This document shows, one piece after another, positions 16,339-22,920 of a stretch of 24,822 bases of DNA. Each line of letters starts with the position of its first letter. Position 1 is the stretch's first letter. The translations under genes were made by a program, and so were the position numbers. Source of the stretch: Acidobacteriaceae bacterium. GTDB lineage: Bacteria > Acidobacteriota > Terriglobia > Terriglobales > Acidobacteriaceae. The notes under the pieces were generated by a model that was not told the origin of the DNA, searched no databases, and was given only the letters and a program-made list of their open reading frames with translations. The stretch covers positions 11,286-36,107 of the forward strand of contig PKYX01000127.1 of the NCBI GenBank assembly GCA_003132825.1, written 5' to 3'.

Positions 16339-17583
16339 TCATGGCGGACCGTGATAGGGCTCTTGGATGCGTTCCCGCGCGGTTTGCGTGAGCGCCGCGC
16401 TTCCCCCGGGCCCGATCGCCGCTTGATAGCGCTTGATGGCAAGATCCCGCTTCTTGAGCAGGTCATACATCTCTCCAGCTCCTAGTTCCGCCTTCTGGAG
16501 CAGTTCCGGATCTGGTTGTGACACCTGGCCCACCTCGTCGTAGGCCGCCGCCGCTCCGCCGTAGTCCTTCCGGTCGCGAAGCAAATCGCCCAGGGTCAAA
16601 GCGGCCAGTTCATAGTGCAGGCCGGCATAGTGGCCTTCGCGCCCGGCCTGCCAAATTCTTCCATAGACCGCTGCCGCCTCGGGGGCGCGGCCGGCCGCGC
16701 GCAACAGGTTTCCCTCCTCGAGAGCAAACAGAATGCTGTGCGGATAGAGGAGTATCAGCCCGCGAATAATTCCCAAGGCTTCGTCGTAGCGGTGCTCGCG
16801 CCGCAAGAATACGCTCAGGACGACCTGGGCGTCGGTGCTGCTCTCGCCGCCGCCTTTGGCCACATCGTAGAGATACTCAATTCCCTTATCCTTGCTCCCG
16901 CTCAGCCCCACCAGGGAAACCGCCATCTTCACTCCCCAGGGCAGGCTCCCGAGAACATAGTAGTGGGCTCCGACGACCAGTTTGGCGTCCACATAGTTCG
17001 GATTGAGCTCGAGCACCCGTTCGTGATCGTGACGCGCTCCGACGGCATTGCGCAAGGCGGAGAACCAGGCTCGTTCGATCAGCGCGGTGTAGAGGGAAAA
17101 CTCGGCCCGCGTCGCCCCCCGCGCATAGAGGGCGTCAATATTATTGGGATTTGACTTCAGTGCCCGTTCCTCTAGATCCTCCGCTCGTTCGACCAGACCC
17201 TTGATCTGCTCCTTCACTCTGGGGTCGGCGGGCCGGTGCGCTTGGCCGATAAAATTGTCGTTCGAATACTCTCCGCTATTCAGGGCCCCCATGCGGTAGA
17301 GCTCACGGATCAGGATCGCGGTCATGAAATGATTCAAGGCAAAGGGATCGTCCGGATGCCGGTGCAGCACCTGGTCGAACTCCTGAATCGCCTGGTCATA
17401 GTCCAGGTTGTAGTAGTGGTCAAATGCCGGGGCATTCAAGGGGTCGGGCGGGCGGAAGGAGGACTCCGGTGGCCGCATTCCCAAGCCGCCGCCTCGGGCA
17501 GAGCTGGGAGGGCCAACCAAGGCAGCAAGAACCAGGCAAACCACGAGAACGCTACGGGCTGTCCAACGGGCGGAGAGGGTCAC
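16339..17583 (-). CDS. Secreted TPR-repeat-like protein
   Basis: A 414-residue protein with a signal peptide: basic start (SARWTAR), hydrophobic core at about 11-24 and a likely cleavage near residue 30. The rest is helical with TPR-like repeats, for example YDQAIQEFDQVLHRHPDDPFAL (62-83), ALKSNPNNIDALYARG (141-156), VLELNPNYVDAKLVVGAHYY (190-209) and YDEALGIIRGLILLYPHS (266-283). The function is unknown; such proteins usually act as scaffolds in the periplasm. The start is GTG at 17583 with no clear ribosome site, chosen because it puts the signal peptide at the N-terminus and no later start would. It lies upstream of, and on the same strand as, the VIT gene, with 199 bp between. Confidence 0.85.
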   Translation of the reverse strand: MTLSARWTARSVLVVCLVLAALVGPPSSARGGGLGMRPPESSFRPPDPLNAPAFDHYYNLDYDQAIQEFDQVLHRHPDDPFALNHFMTAILIRELYRMGALNSGEYSNDNFIGQAHRPADPRVKEQIKGLVERAEDLEERALKSNPNNIDALYARGATRAEFSLYTALIERAWFSALRNAVGARHDHERVLELNPNYVDAKLVVGAHYYVLGSLPWGVKMAVSLVGLSGSKDKGIEYLYDVAKGGGESSTDAQVVLSVFLRREHRYDEALGIIRGLILLYPHSILFALEEGNLLRAAGRAPEAAAVYGRIWQAGREGHYAGLHYELAALTLGDLLRDRKDYGGAAAAYDEVGQVSQPDPELLQKAELGAGEMYDLLKKRDLAIKRYQAAIGPGGSAALTQTARERIQEPYHGPP

Positions 17584-17861
17584 GGTTTCTAAGTATTTTC
17601 GCGGGTTTGTGCGTCCAGTTTAACTGATGCAGGGTCGATCGCCCGAGGAACCACTAAAGTTACCCCGTTACCAGCCGCGAATGCCATTCCAACTGCTAGG
17701 AGAACTGGCTGCACGATAATCTTTGCCGGGATACGGAGTAATTCTTGCCCGCCCGGCCGATCCCTGACCGCGAGCAGGTTTCATAACCCCGCTGAATATC
17801 AATACGTTAGTCGAATTCGCATTTTGGTCACTGGCTTGCCCATGCAGGCCAGAGGTTTGTA

Positions 17862-18305
17862 ATGTCTGAGGTCATTCACGACACCCAACACGAATTTTGG
17901 CGCCCACCCGTCGCCGAGCGTCTGACCGCGGCACAGGCCGAAGCTCCGGAAATAGTGGAAGCTTGCGACGGCTGTAGCTCGGAGTTCATGGTCGGCGCGC
18001 GCTTCTGTTACGTTTGTGGGTCGCCTCGGGTCATGCCCTCCCCCGTGAGCCCGCTCAGCTGGACTCGTTACTTTGAGTTCCACCATATAAAGCAAGCCCT
18101 AGGACTTCCCGTGCCGGCGCTCGTGGCCTTTCTCATTGGCCTCGGCTGCTTGCTGGCAACGATCTCCGTGGGCTTCATTTATGCGGTCCAGAATTTTGCC
18201 GACTTCCAGGCGATTCAGTTCTGGCGGATGGAGTGGCTGCTCGCAGCTATTGCGGCTTTTGTCGCCGCGATCCTTCTGCGGGCCACCGGTTCGGCTCGAA
18301 AGTAA
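17862..18305 (+). CDS. Zinc-ribbon membrane protein, 147 aa
   Basis: I do not recognise a named family. A zinc ribbon is formed by C35-x2-C38 and C49-x2-C52 (CDGC and CYVCG), followed by a Pro-rich joint and two membrane helices at about residues 85-108 and 123-140. The N-terminal 34 residues are acidic and probably cytoplasmic. An AGAGGT sequence 7 bases upstream of the ATG is the ribosome site. The layout (zinc ribbon, then membrane segment) echoes the PspC gene at 5188-5499. It is divergent from the TPR gene and convergent with thiD, so it probably forms its own transcription unit. Confidence 0.8.
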   Translation: MSEVIHDTQHEFWRPPVAERLTAAQAEAPEIVEACDGCSSEFMVGARFCYVCGSPRVMPSPVSPLSWTRYFEFHHIKQALGLPVPALVAFLIGLGCLLATISVGFIYAVQNFADFQAIQFWRMEWLLAAIAAFVAAILLRATGSARK

Positions 18306-18376
18306 AGACGAAAGACGTCGAGCAGCCGCGGCGCCCGCTGGCCCTTAGCTGGCTTTCCCCACCGAACTTCCTCATC

Positions 18377-18392
18377 TTGCTCCCCTGAGCAA
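18377..18392. repeat. Short hairpin between convergent genes
   Basis: TTGCTC (18377-18382) and GAGCAA (18387-18392) form a 6-bp stem with a 4-base loop between the zinc-ribbon gene and thiD, which converge. There is no T-run after it on either strand, so a terminator role is only possible, not shown. Confidence 0.25.
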
Positions 18393-18417
18393 AACCGCAT
18401 TCCTAATACCTGCAGGT

Positions 18418-19257
18418 TCAGTGTTCAGCAATCACGGTGGCGGTGGCGCGCGGTATTCGCTGGGTGCGGTACAGATGGTGCACTGGGCCAGTCCCGTGGC
18501 CGACCGGATAGGCCTTGGCGATGGCGGAGGATACGTAGGCCTTGGCCAGCAGCACAGCCTCCGAAAGGCTCCTTCCACCCGCCAGATGACAGGCCACGGC
18601 GGTTGAGAAGGCGCATCCGGTCCCGTGCGTGGAACTGGAGCGGAGTCGGGCTGCCTTGAAGGTTTCCTGTTCGATTCCAGTTTCCCGGCGGAAGCTTAAC
18701 AGCTCAATCGTCGGGTCCAGATGTCCCCCGGTCACAATCACCGCGGCCGCCCCCAGGGCGTGAAGCCGGGCTGCGGCGGCGCGCATCTGCTCGAGGTTGG
18801 TGACCTCGAGCCCGGTGAGCCGAGCGGCTTCGTCGAGGTTAGGGGTGATGGCGGTCGCGAGCGGCAGCAGCCTTTCGGTCAGCAGCCGCACCCCCGGAGG
18901 ATCCAAAAGATCGGTCCCGGAACTAGAACGGAGCACGGGATCGAGAACCACCGCGGGCAGCTTATGGGCTGCCAAGAAATCAGCCACCACCCGAACCAGC
19001 TTGCCGGTTCCGAGCATGCCGATGTGCACTGCCCCCAACTCAAGGTCCCCGGCCAATTCCTCGAGGGTTTCGCTCACCAGATCCGCCTCGACCGGTTCCA
19101 CCCGCCGCACTCCGGAACTGGATTGCACCGTCAGGGCCGTGATGCAAGCCACCCCGTAGCAACCATGGGCGGCGATGGTCTTTATGTCCGCCGTAACCCC
19201 GGCTCCAGATGAGGGGTCAAAGCCGGCGATGGTGAGCACAACCGGAGGCGTTTCCAT
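18418..19257 (-). CDS. thiD: Hydroxymethylpyrimidine / phosphomethylpyrimidine kinase
   Basis: A 279-residue cytoplasmic kinase of thiamine biosynthesis that phosphorylates HMP and then HMP-P to give HMP-PP. Family marks are the N-terminal AGFDPSSGAGVTADIKT (11-27), the central VLDPVLRSSSGTDLL (104-118), ITPNLDEAARLTG (137-149), and the ATP/catalytic site STHGTGCAFSTAVA (209-222), with C215 in the usual position. The length is slightly above the typical 260-270 residues. It stands alone: no thiE, thiC or thiM is nearby, and I found no THI-box riboswitch upstream. The ATG lies directly behind an AACAGG that is too close to be a good ribosome site, and a TATAGA box sits 11 bases upstream of the start. 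Confidence 0.94.
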   Translation of the reverse strand: METPPVVLTIAGFDPSSGAGVTADIKTIAAHGCYGVACITALTVQSSSGVRRVEPVEADLVSETLEELAGDLELGAVHIGMLGTGKLVRVVADFLAAHKLPAVVLDPVLRSSSGTDLLDPPGVRLLTERLLPLATAITPNLDEAARLTGLEVTNLEQMRAAAARLHALGAAAVIVTGGHLDPTIELLSFRRETGIEQETFKAARLRSSSTHGTGCAFSTAVACHLAGGRSLSEAVLLAKAYVSSAIAKAYPVGHGTGPVHHLYRTQRIPRATATVIAEH

Positions 19258-19703
19258 CCTGTTCGCAATCTATAGCAAACTCCGTCCTGAGGCAAAATCC
19301 GGCCGTCGAGACGCTCGAAACTGGTGGCCTTACGACTTTCGTGCGACCCTGGTTTGGCGCCAATCCGAGCGCAAACTATTGAATTCACGCAGTTAATTCG
19401 CAATTATGCGCCAACCCATTGAAAAGAAAGCGTTAGCAAGAATTACATCCTTTTCGTCGGCCTGAGTATTTATATATCTATAAACAACTAAGTACCCATC
19501 GCAACAGCTACATATAGCTAATTAGTTAAGATACACAATAAGTTACGTTCGCAATCAGGTACTGTTTGATTAAGTTGTACGGGGTATTCCGCATTGACAG
19601 CCCCAATCGAGACCCATAGCATGATCCCAAGTTCGCAACCTGAGGCAATCTGGGTGGTAGGGAGGAACGGCTAGAGAGAACTAGAGAGATTGGGAGGTAT
19701 CAA
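19258..19703. other. Divergent intergenic region with AT-rich island and rlpA leader
   Basis: This 446-base gap between thiD and rlpA has no gene. Bases 19441-19560 are only about 34% G+C by my count, far below the rest of the window, and include runs such as TATTTATATATCTATAAAC. Downstream lie the rlpA promoter and a 5' leader with a 9-bp direct repeat, CTAGAGAGA at 19671-19679 and 19681-19689, just before the ribosome site GGGAGG at 19692-19697. Confidence 0.6.
19594..19622 (+). promoter_or_regulatory. Sigma70-like promoter of rlpA
   Basis: A perfect -35 box TTGACA (19594-19599) is followed after exactly 17 bases by TAGCAT (19617-19622), 4 of 6 to the -10 consensus. Transcription would start near 19629, giving a leader of about 75 bases to the rlpA ATG. 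The AT-rich stretch just upstream could act as an UP element. Confidence 0.6.
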
Positions 19704-20186
19704 ATGCGTAGACATAAAGCTCATGGACTGGCAATTCTGCTATCGGTGGTTAGCCTGGGGGCAGCTCAGGGACCGATCAGCTCACAGTCCGCAAACCCTC
19801 AGAAGGTGATCCCCCAGCAACCAGCAGCTTCCCCCGCGCAAAAGCGGGCGCCAACAAAAGCGTACCAAATTGGAACGGCCTCGTGGTATGGCACCAGTTT
19901 CCACGGGAGACCGACGGCCAGCGGCGAACCCTATAACATGTTCGACTTGACCGCCGCCCATCCTTCCCTGCCCTTAGGTACCCACGTGCGGGTTACCAAC
20001 CTGCGCAACGGGCGGGCAGTCGTGGTGCGGATCAACGACCGCGGTCCAGCTGTCCCTGGCCGGATCATCGACCTTTCCTACAGTGCCGCCCGGGTGCTCG
20101 ACCTCAAGGCTTGGGGCCTGCAGCGCGTGCGCCTGGATGTGGTCAAACCCCAGACCGTTGCCGTTCTCCGGCCGGTAGAAAACTAA
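19704..20186 (+). CDS. rlpA: RlpA-family double-psi beta-barrel protein
   Basis: A 160-residue exported protein of the RlpA (rare lipoprotein A) family, whose characterised members are septal lytic transglycosylases acting on peptidoglycan strands. A signal peptide (MRRHKAHG, then a hydrophobic stretch to about residue 21) is followed by a Pro/Gln/Ala-rich spacer to about 54. The double-psi barrel then spans about 56-150. Conserved segments are IGTASWYGTSFHGRPTASGE, FDLTAAHPSLPLGTHVRVTN, VVVRINDRGPAVPGRIIDLS and the following YSAARVLDL. No lipobox cysteine is present, so unlike E. coli RlpA it is not a lipoprotein, and there is no SPOR domain. A GGGAGG ribosome site lies 6 bases before the ATG. 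Activity is inferred from the family. Confidence 0.9.
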   Translation: MRRHKAHGLAILLSVVSLGAAQGPISSQSANPQKVIPQQPAASPAQKRAPTKAYQIGTASWYGTSFHGRPTASGEPYNMFDLTAAHPSLPLGTHVRVTNLRNGRAVVVRINDRGPAVPGRIIDLSYSAARVLDLKAWGLQRVRLDVVKPQTVAVLRPVEN

Positions 20187-20212
20187 TCCCAGACCATTTA
20201 GACTCTTGAGGG

Positions 20213-20953
20213 ATGCCCGATCCCCGTGAGCGTTTGATTGTTGCGTTGGATGTCTCGTCCACGGCCGCCGCCCAGAAAATTGTGGCGGCTGTGGGCGACT
20301 CCGCCTTCACCTACAAGGTGGGCATGCAGCTTTACACCGCCGAAGGCCCTCGCGCGGTTCGCGACCTGGTCGTTTCCGGCCGGCGCGTGTTTCTCGACCT
20401 GAAGTACCACGACATCCCCAACACGGTTTCAGCCGCCGTCCATGAAGCCTCTGGACTCGGCGTGGACATGTTGACGGTGCATGCTGCAGGCGGCGGCAAA
20501 ATGCTGCGCGCAGCCACCGAAGCGGCCCGTGGGGTGAACCCGAACCTTTTGGTGCTGGCGGTAACGGTTCTCACCAGCATGGAAGATGCCGATCTGGAAA
20601 AAGTGGGAGTGCGGGCTGGGGTCGTCGATCAGGTCTTGCGCCTAGCGGCTTTGTCGATCGCCAATGGTTGCCGCGGCGTCGTCGCCTCCGCCCTCGAGGC
20701 ATCCGAACTCCGCCGGGAATTGGGCGATCGGTTCGCCATCGTGACTCCCGGGGTGCGTTCTGCCGGCACCGGACACGGCGATCAGGCGCGGGTCGTGACG
20801 CCAGCCGATGCCATTGCCGCCGGCGCGACGCACATCGTCGTGGGGCGCCCCATCACCGCAGCCGCCGATCCCGGGGCAGAAGCGCGGGAGATTCTCAGTC
20901 AGATCAATGGCTCTCCGGATGTCTCCGCGGCCTTCACCCCCGCGACCCTATGA
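20213..20953 (+). CDS. pyrF: Orotidine 5'-phosphate decarboxylase
   Basis: A 246-residue cytoplasmic enzyme converting OMP to UMP, the last step of de novo pyrimidine synthesis. The active-site array is complete: D13 (IVALDV), K35 (TYKVG), D62-x-K64-x2-D67 in LDLKYHDIPNTV, and the phosphate-binding VVGRPIT near the C-terminus. TPGVRSAGTGHGDQARVVTP is the family's second signature. The gene starts 26 bases after the rlpA stop and may be on the same transcript. A TTGAGGG abuts the ATG with no spacing, so the ribosome site is atypical, but the MPDPRERLIVALDV start fits the family. No other pyrimidine gene is present. Confidence 0.96.
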   Translation: MPDPRERLIVALDVSSTAAAQKIVAAVGDSAFTYKVGMQLYTAEGPRAVRDLVVSGRRVFLDLKYHDIPNTVSAAVHEASGLGVDMLTVHAAGGGKMLRAATEAARGVNPNLLVLAVTVLTSMEDADLEKVGVRAGVVDQVLRLAALSIANGCRGVVASALEASELRRELGDRFAIVTPGVRSAGTGHGDQARVVTPADAIAAGATHIVVGRPITAAADPGAEAREILSQINGSPDVSAAFTPATL

Positions 20954-21478
20954 CAACCAGTAGACCGGCCTCAGACGCGCTTTGCGACTCTTGGTCGATT
21001 CGCCGCGCCGGAGCCGCACATTCGAATCACATGCCGGATGCCGCACTCGACCTACCCGCTGAGAGGGTCGTGTTTGGCGACGGCAAAATGCTCCCTCCTT
21101 CCCCACCACAAACCAGGCCGGCGGGCGCTGTCGACTGACGAACGGGTGTCGCAGGCTGCTGGGTCATGCGTGTTGTTGCTGTAGCAAGGCCGCTGAAGGG
21201 GCCAAGAACGCGACCGTCTTGAATGGCAGTGCTACACCGCGAATTGCAACAACCGGAGGCCTGGAGGTCAGACCTAGTGCAGCGAGTCGAGCCCAACCAT
21301 TCGGAGATGGGACCAATCGGCCTTTTGCCAGGAGCCGCGGGCGTGTGACCTTACGTGCCACCGAGCGCGCCGCCAGCCAGAGTACAATCAAGCCGATTCA
21401 CCAGCTCAATCAGAGACCCTGGTTCGAAGTCTCGATTTCTTCGAAGCCTGATTCAGCTGTCATTCAGGAGTCCAAATC
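20954..21478. other. Intergenic region without a supported gene
   Basis: These 525 bases between pyrF and the cupin gene hold no convincing frame or RNA gene. A TACAAT box at 21383-21388 could be a -10 for the cupin gene but has no matching -35. A near-repeat TTCGAAG occurs twice around 21420-21450. The GGTTCGAA there resembles a tRNA T-loop, but the flanks do not pair as a T-stem. Confidence 0.45.
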
Positions 21479-21850
21479 ATGTTTTCGAAACTCGTCGGAC
21501 CGATGCTGCTTGTGTGCCTGGCTGCGGTTATGGTCTCGGCGCAGGATCCCACTAAAGTCGAGCCCACGCATTACAAACTCGATTTCGAAAATGCGCACGT
21601 GCAGGTGGTTCATATTAACTATGGTCCCCACGAGACCTCGAAGTTGCACTCCCATCCGGCGGGAGTCGTGGTGAACATCACAGATGCGCATCTCAGGTTC
21701 ACCGACGAGAACGGCAAAGTCCAGGAAGTCTATTCCAAGGCGGGCGAGGCCCGCTGGTTTCCTCCCTTCCAGCATCGGGTCGAAAACCTGAGCGACAGGG
21801 CCTACGAAGGAGTTTATGTCGCGGTGAAAAGCGCGGCCACGCCCCACTAG
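21479..21850 (+). CDS. Secreted single-domain cupin protein
   Basis: A 123-residue protein with a clear signal peptide (MFSKLVGPMLLVCLAAVMVSA, cleavage likely before QDP) and a single cupin barrel. The likely metal-binding pattern is the SKLHSHPAGVVVNI segment (H at 56 and 58) and a later histidine in FPPFQHRVENLSD. The exact substrate or enzymatic role is unknown; small periplasmic cupins are often of unassigned function. A CAGGAG ribosome site lies 9 bases before the ATG. It stands alone between two intergenic regions. Confidence 0.82.
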   Translation: MFSKLVGPMLLVCLAAVMVSAQDPTKVEPTHYKLDFENAHVQVVHINYGPHETSKLHSHPAGVVVNITDAHLRFTDENGKVQEVYSKAGEARWFPPFQHRVENLSDRAYEGVYVAVKSAATPH

Positions 21851-22232
21851 CAAGAAAGTGGGCGGATGGGTCTCTGCCCGGTTTTCCGATTTGGTGACCC
21901 AAAGAAGGACTTTGGGTGCAGTCCAAGGTTCACTTAGAACCGCGAGGGATATTCACTTCAGACGGAGCTACCCCGCAACACAAAACCCGGAAAACATCGC
22001 TGAAAGACCTGGCCATGCGCTGAGGCGCGATCGAGGCGGGGGAGTGAAACGGAACGAGTGCGGTCTCTGTACCTTGACTCGCCTTGGGGATTTTCACCGG
22101 CTTCGGTTCAGCCGGATGGAACTGCACTTGTACAACCCCCCGGCACTTTCAACATGATCCCGGACAACCAATCGATCGGCTTAGCACGGCGGATCTATCG
22201 ACGTGGCCTCGGCGGCGGCACCCGCCGCTGCT
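21851..22232. other. Intergenic region, with a GC-rich stem at its right end
   Basis: These 382 bases lie between two convergent genes. Near the right end, GCGGCGG (22212-22218) and CCGCCGC (22222-22228) form a 7-bp stem with a 3-base loop just past the stop of the 59-aa minus-strand gene. No T-run follows, so it is at best a 3'-end stabilising stem. The plus-strand frame at 21858-22157 has no protein-like character and was rejected. Confidence 0.4.
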
Positions 22233-22412
22233 CTACAGCTTCTCGTAAAATTCGCACGCCGAACAGGAAATAAAAACCCCGCCGGGGATTCCCCGTTCGC
22301 GATCTTTCACCCGCTTTACAATCCGGGTCGCCTTGCCGCATTTCGGGCAATCGGTGCTCTTCGAAGTATCCATCACCTTCTTGCGGTCTGCTGTCTTTGC
22401 GATCTTGACCAT
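22233..22412 (-). CDS. Small zinc-ribbon protein, 59 aa
   Basis: A short gene, easy to miss by length cut-offs. The translation has a basic N-terminus (VKIAKTADRKK), then C22-x2-C25 (DCPKCGKAT), a basic middle (RIVKRVKDRERGIPGG) and C50-x2-C53 (VFISCSACEFYEKL). This is a classic two-knuckle zinc ribbon, like those of nucleic-acid-binding or ribosome-associated small proteins. I cannot name the family. A GGAGA ribosome site lies 6 bases before the ATG. A perfect 8-bp hairpin sits in its 5' leader (22434-22453). Coding status is supported by the motif, ribosome site and clean stop. Confidence 0.8.
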   Translation of the reverse strand: MVKIAKTADRKKVMDTSKSTDCPKCGKATRIVKRVKDRERGIPGGVFISCSACEFYEKL

Positions 22413-22433
22413 CGTTGTCTCCTGCCCGAATTT

Positions 22434-22453
22434 CCCTGGGCCGCAGCCCAGGG
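22434..22453 (-). promoter_or_regulatory. 5'-leader hairpin before the 59-aa zinc-ribbon gene
   Basis: Eight perfect pairs, CCCTGGGC and GCCCAGGG, close a 4-base loop (TGCG on the minus strand). The stem ends about 21 bases before the ATG and just ahead of the ribosome site. There is no T-run, so it is not a terminator. It could affect mRNA stability or translation, or be part of a dispersed palindromic repeat. Confidence 0.4.
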
Positions 22454-22716
22454 TTCGGAGTTAGAAATTTTGGGGAGTAACCTCTGTGGCTGGTCCCGGC
22501 AGCTGATCGGGAGCCGTCCCGCTCGGGTGCATGCCCGGGGTGCCGCCGCGATCGTTACCAAGAACAGCGCGACAGCCAAATGCCTCTACTCGCCGGAATC
22601 GATTCTACATGAACCCCGCCGCGATCGTCTTGCGCCGGCCAAGCGCCGACTTTCTAACCGAGCGCAGGAGCGCCCGGGCCCTCATCGAAGAGAGGGTGAT
22701 GACGGAAATGCCGACA
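22454..22716. other. Intergenic region between the zinc-ribbon gene and the his promoter
   Basis: I see no supported gene here. The plus-strand frame ending at 22743 runs through the his promoter and has no ribosome site. Confidence 0.4.
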
Positions 22717-22744
22717 TTGACACGGCCCCCGCCCATCCCATAAT
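22717..22744 (+). promoter_or_regulatory. Strong sigma70-like promoter of the his operon
   Basis: A perfect -35 box TTGACA (22717-22722) is separated by 16 bases from CATAAT (22739-22744), 5 of 6 to the -10 consensus. Transcription should start near 22751, only about 8 bases before the ATG of the histidine leader peptide. This is one of the two best promoters in the window. Confidence 0.75.
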
Positions 22745-22758
22745 GTAGGCATTGAATC

Positions 22759-22827
22759 ATGCAGACTAGCCGCCATCCTCACCATCACCACCACGCGCCC
22801 AGCGCGCCGGTGAGGGTGTGTCACTGA
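22759..22827 (+). CDS. hisL: His operon leader peptide (attenuator sensor)
   Basis: A 22-codon reading frame reading MQTSRHPHHHHHAPSAPV then RVCH and a TGA stop. Seven of 22 residues are histidine: codons 6, 8-12 and 22, with five in a row. It lies directly between the his promoter and a terminator hairpin, followed by hisI, hisG and hisD, exactly the position of hisL in enterobacteria. The peptide is not expected to have a function of its own; ribosome progress through the His codons reports the level of charged tRNA-His. Its sequence shares only the His run with the E. coli leader. A clear ribosome site is missing (only TAGG about 9 bases upstream), and with the predicted transcription start it would have almost no 5' leader. 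Too short for standard gene finders. Confidence 0.85.
   Translation: MQTSRHPHHHHHAPSAPVRVCH
22777..22815 (+). promoter_or_regulatory. Attenuator hairpin 1:2 (anti-antiterminator)
   Basis: CCTCACC (22777-22783), within the His codons, pairs perfectly with GGTGAGG (22809-22815). Inside it, CGCGC (22794-22798) pairs with GCGCG (22802-22806) around a 3-base loop. This hairpin uses the same bases as the antiterminator, so when no ribosome covers the His codons it keeps the antiterminator from forming and leaves the terminator free to fold. Confidence 0.65.
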
Positions 22828-22860
22828 GTTAGTCGAGCACCCACGAGATCCGGCCCGCTG
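22800..22860 (+). promoter_or_regulatory. Attenuator pairing 2:3 (antiterminator)
   Basis: Bases 22800-22810 (CAGCGCGCCGG) can pair with 22850-22860 (CCGGCCCGCTG) at 10 of 11 positions, with one C-C mismatch. The second strand contains most of the left arm of the terminator, so the two structures exclude each other. A ribosome stalled on the early His codons would mask segment 1 and let this pairing form, allowing transcription into hisI. Confidence 0.7.
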
Positions 22861-22885
22861 AGGCGCAAGACTCAGCGGGCTTTTT
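22853..22885 (+). terminator. Intrinsic terminator of the his attenuator
   Basis: A perfect 10-bp stem, GCCCGCTGAG (22853-22862) with CTCAGCGGGC (22871-22880), closes an 8-base loop. TTTTTGTTTG follows directly. This is a textbook Rho-independent terminator placed between the leader peptide and hisI, so its purpose is conditional termination, not the end of an upstream gene. Confidence 0.92.
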
Positions 22886-22911
22886 GTTTGTCCCCGGACA
22901 ATGATAATGAT

Positions 22912-22917
22912 AAGGAG
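22912..22917 (+). promoter_or_regulatory. Ribosome-binding site of hisI
   Basis: AAGGAG ends 3 bases before the ATG at 22921 and 12 before the in-frame ATG at 22930. Both spacings are off the optimum, so either start is possible. It does exclude the TTG at 22888, which lies in the terminator T-run. Confidence 0.6.
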
Positions 22918-22920
22918 CTA

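Noticed and set aside
19258..19400. Thiamine (THI-box) riboswitch upstream of thiD
   Set aside because: I looked for the conserved CUGAGA and related core segments before the start and did not find a convincing arrangement. The predicted leader is too short.
19623..19703. Riboswitch in the rlpA leader
   Set aside because: The predicted leader is only about 75 bases, and I saw no match to a known riboswitch core; only a 9-bp direct repeat is evident.
21418..21440. GGTTCGAA as a tRNA T-loop
   Set aside because: The flanking bases do not form a T-stem, and no anticodon arm or acceptor stem could be found around it.
21858..22157. Plus-strand frame after the cupin gene
   Set aside because: Arg-rich random-looking translation and no family resemblance.
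22531..22743. Plus-strand frame running into the his promoter
   Set aside because: No ribosome site, ends within the -10 box of a strong promoter, and no recognisable motif.
22888..22920. TTG at 22888 as the start of hisI
   Set aside because: It lies in the T-run of the attenuator terminator and has no ribosome site. The ATG at 22921 follows an AAGGAG and fits the length of the family.
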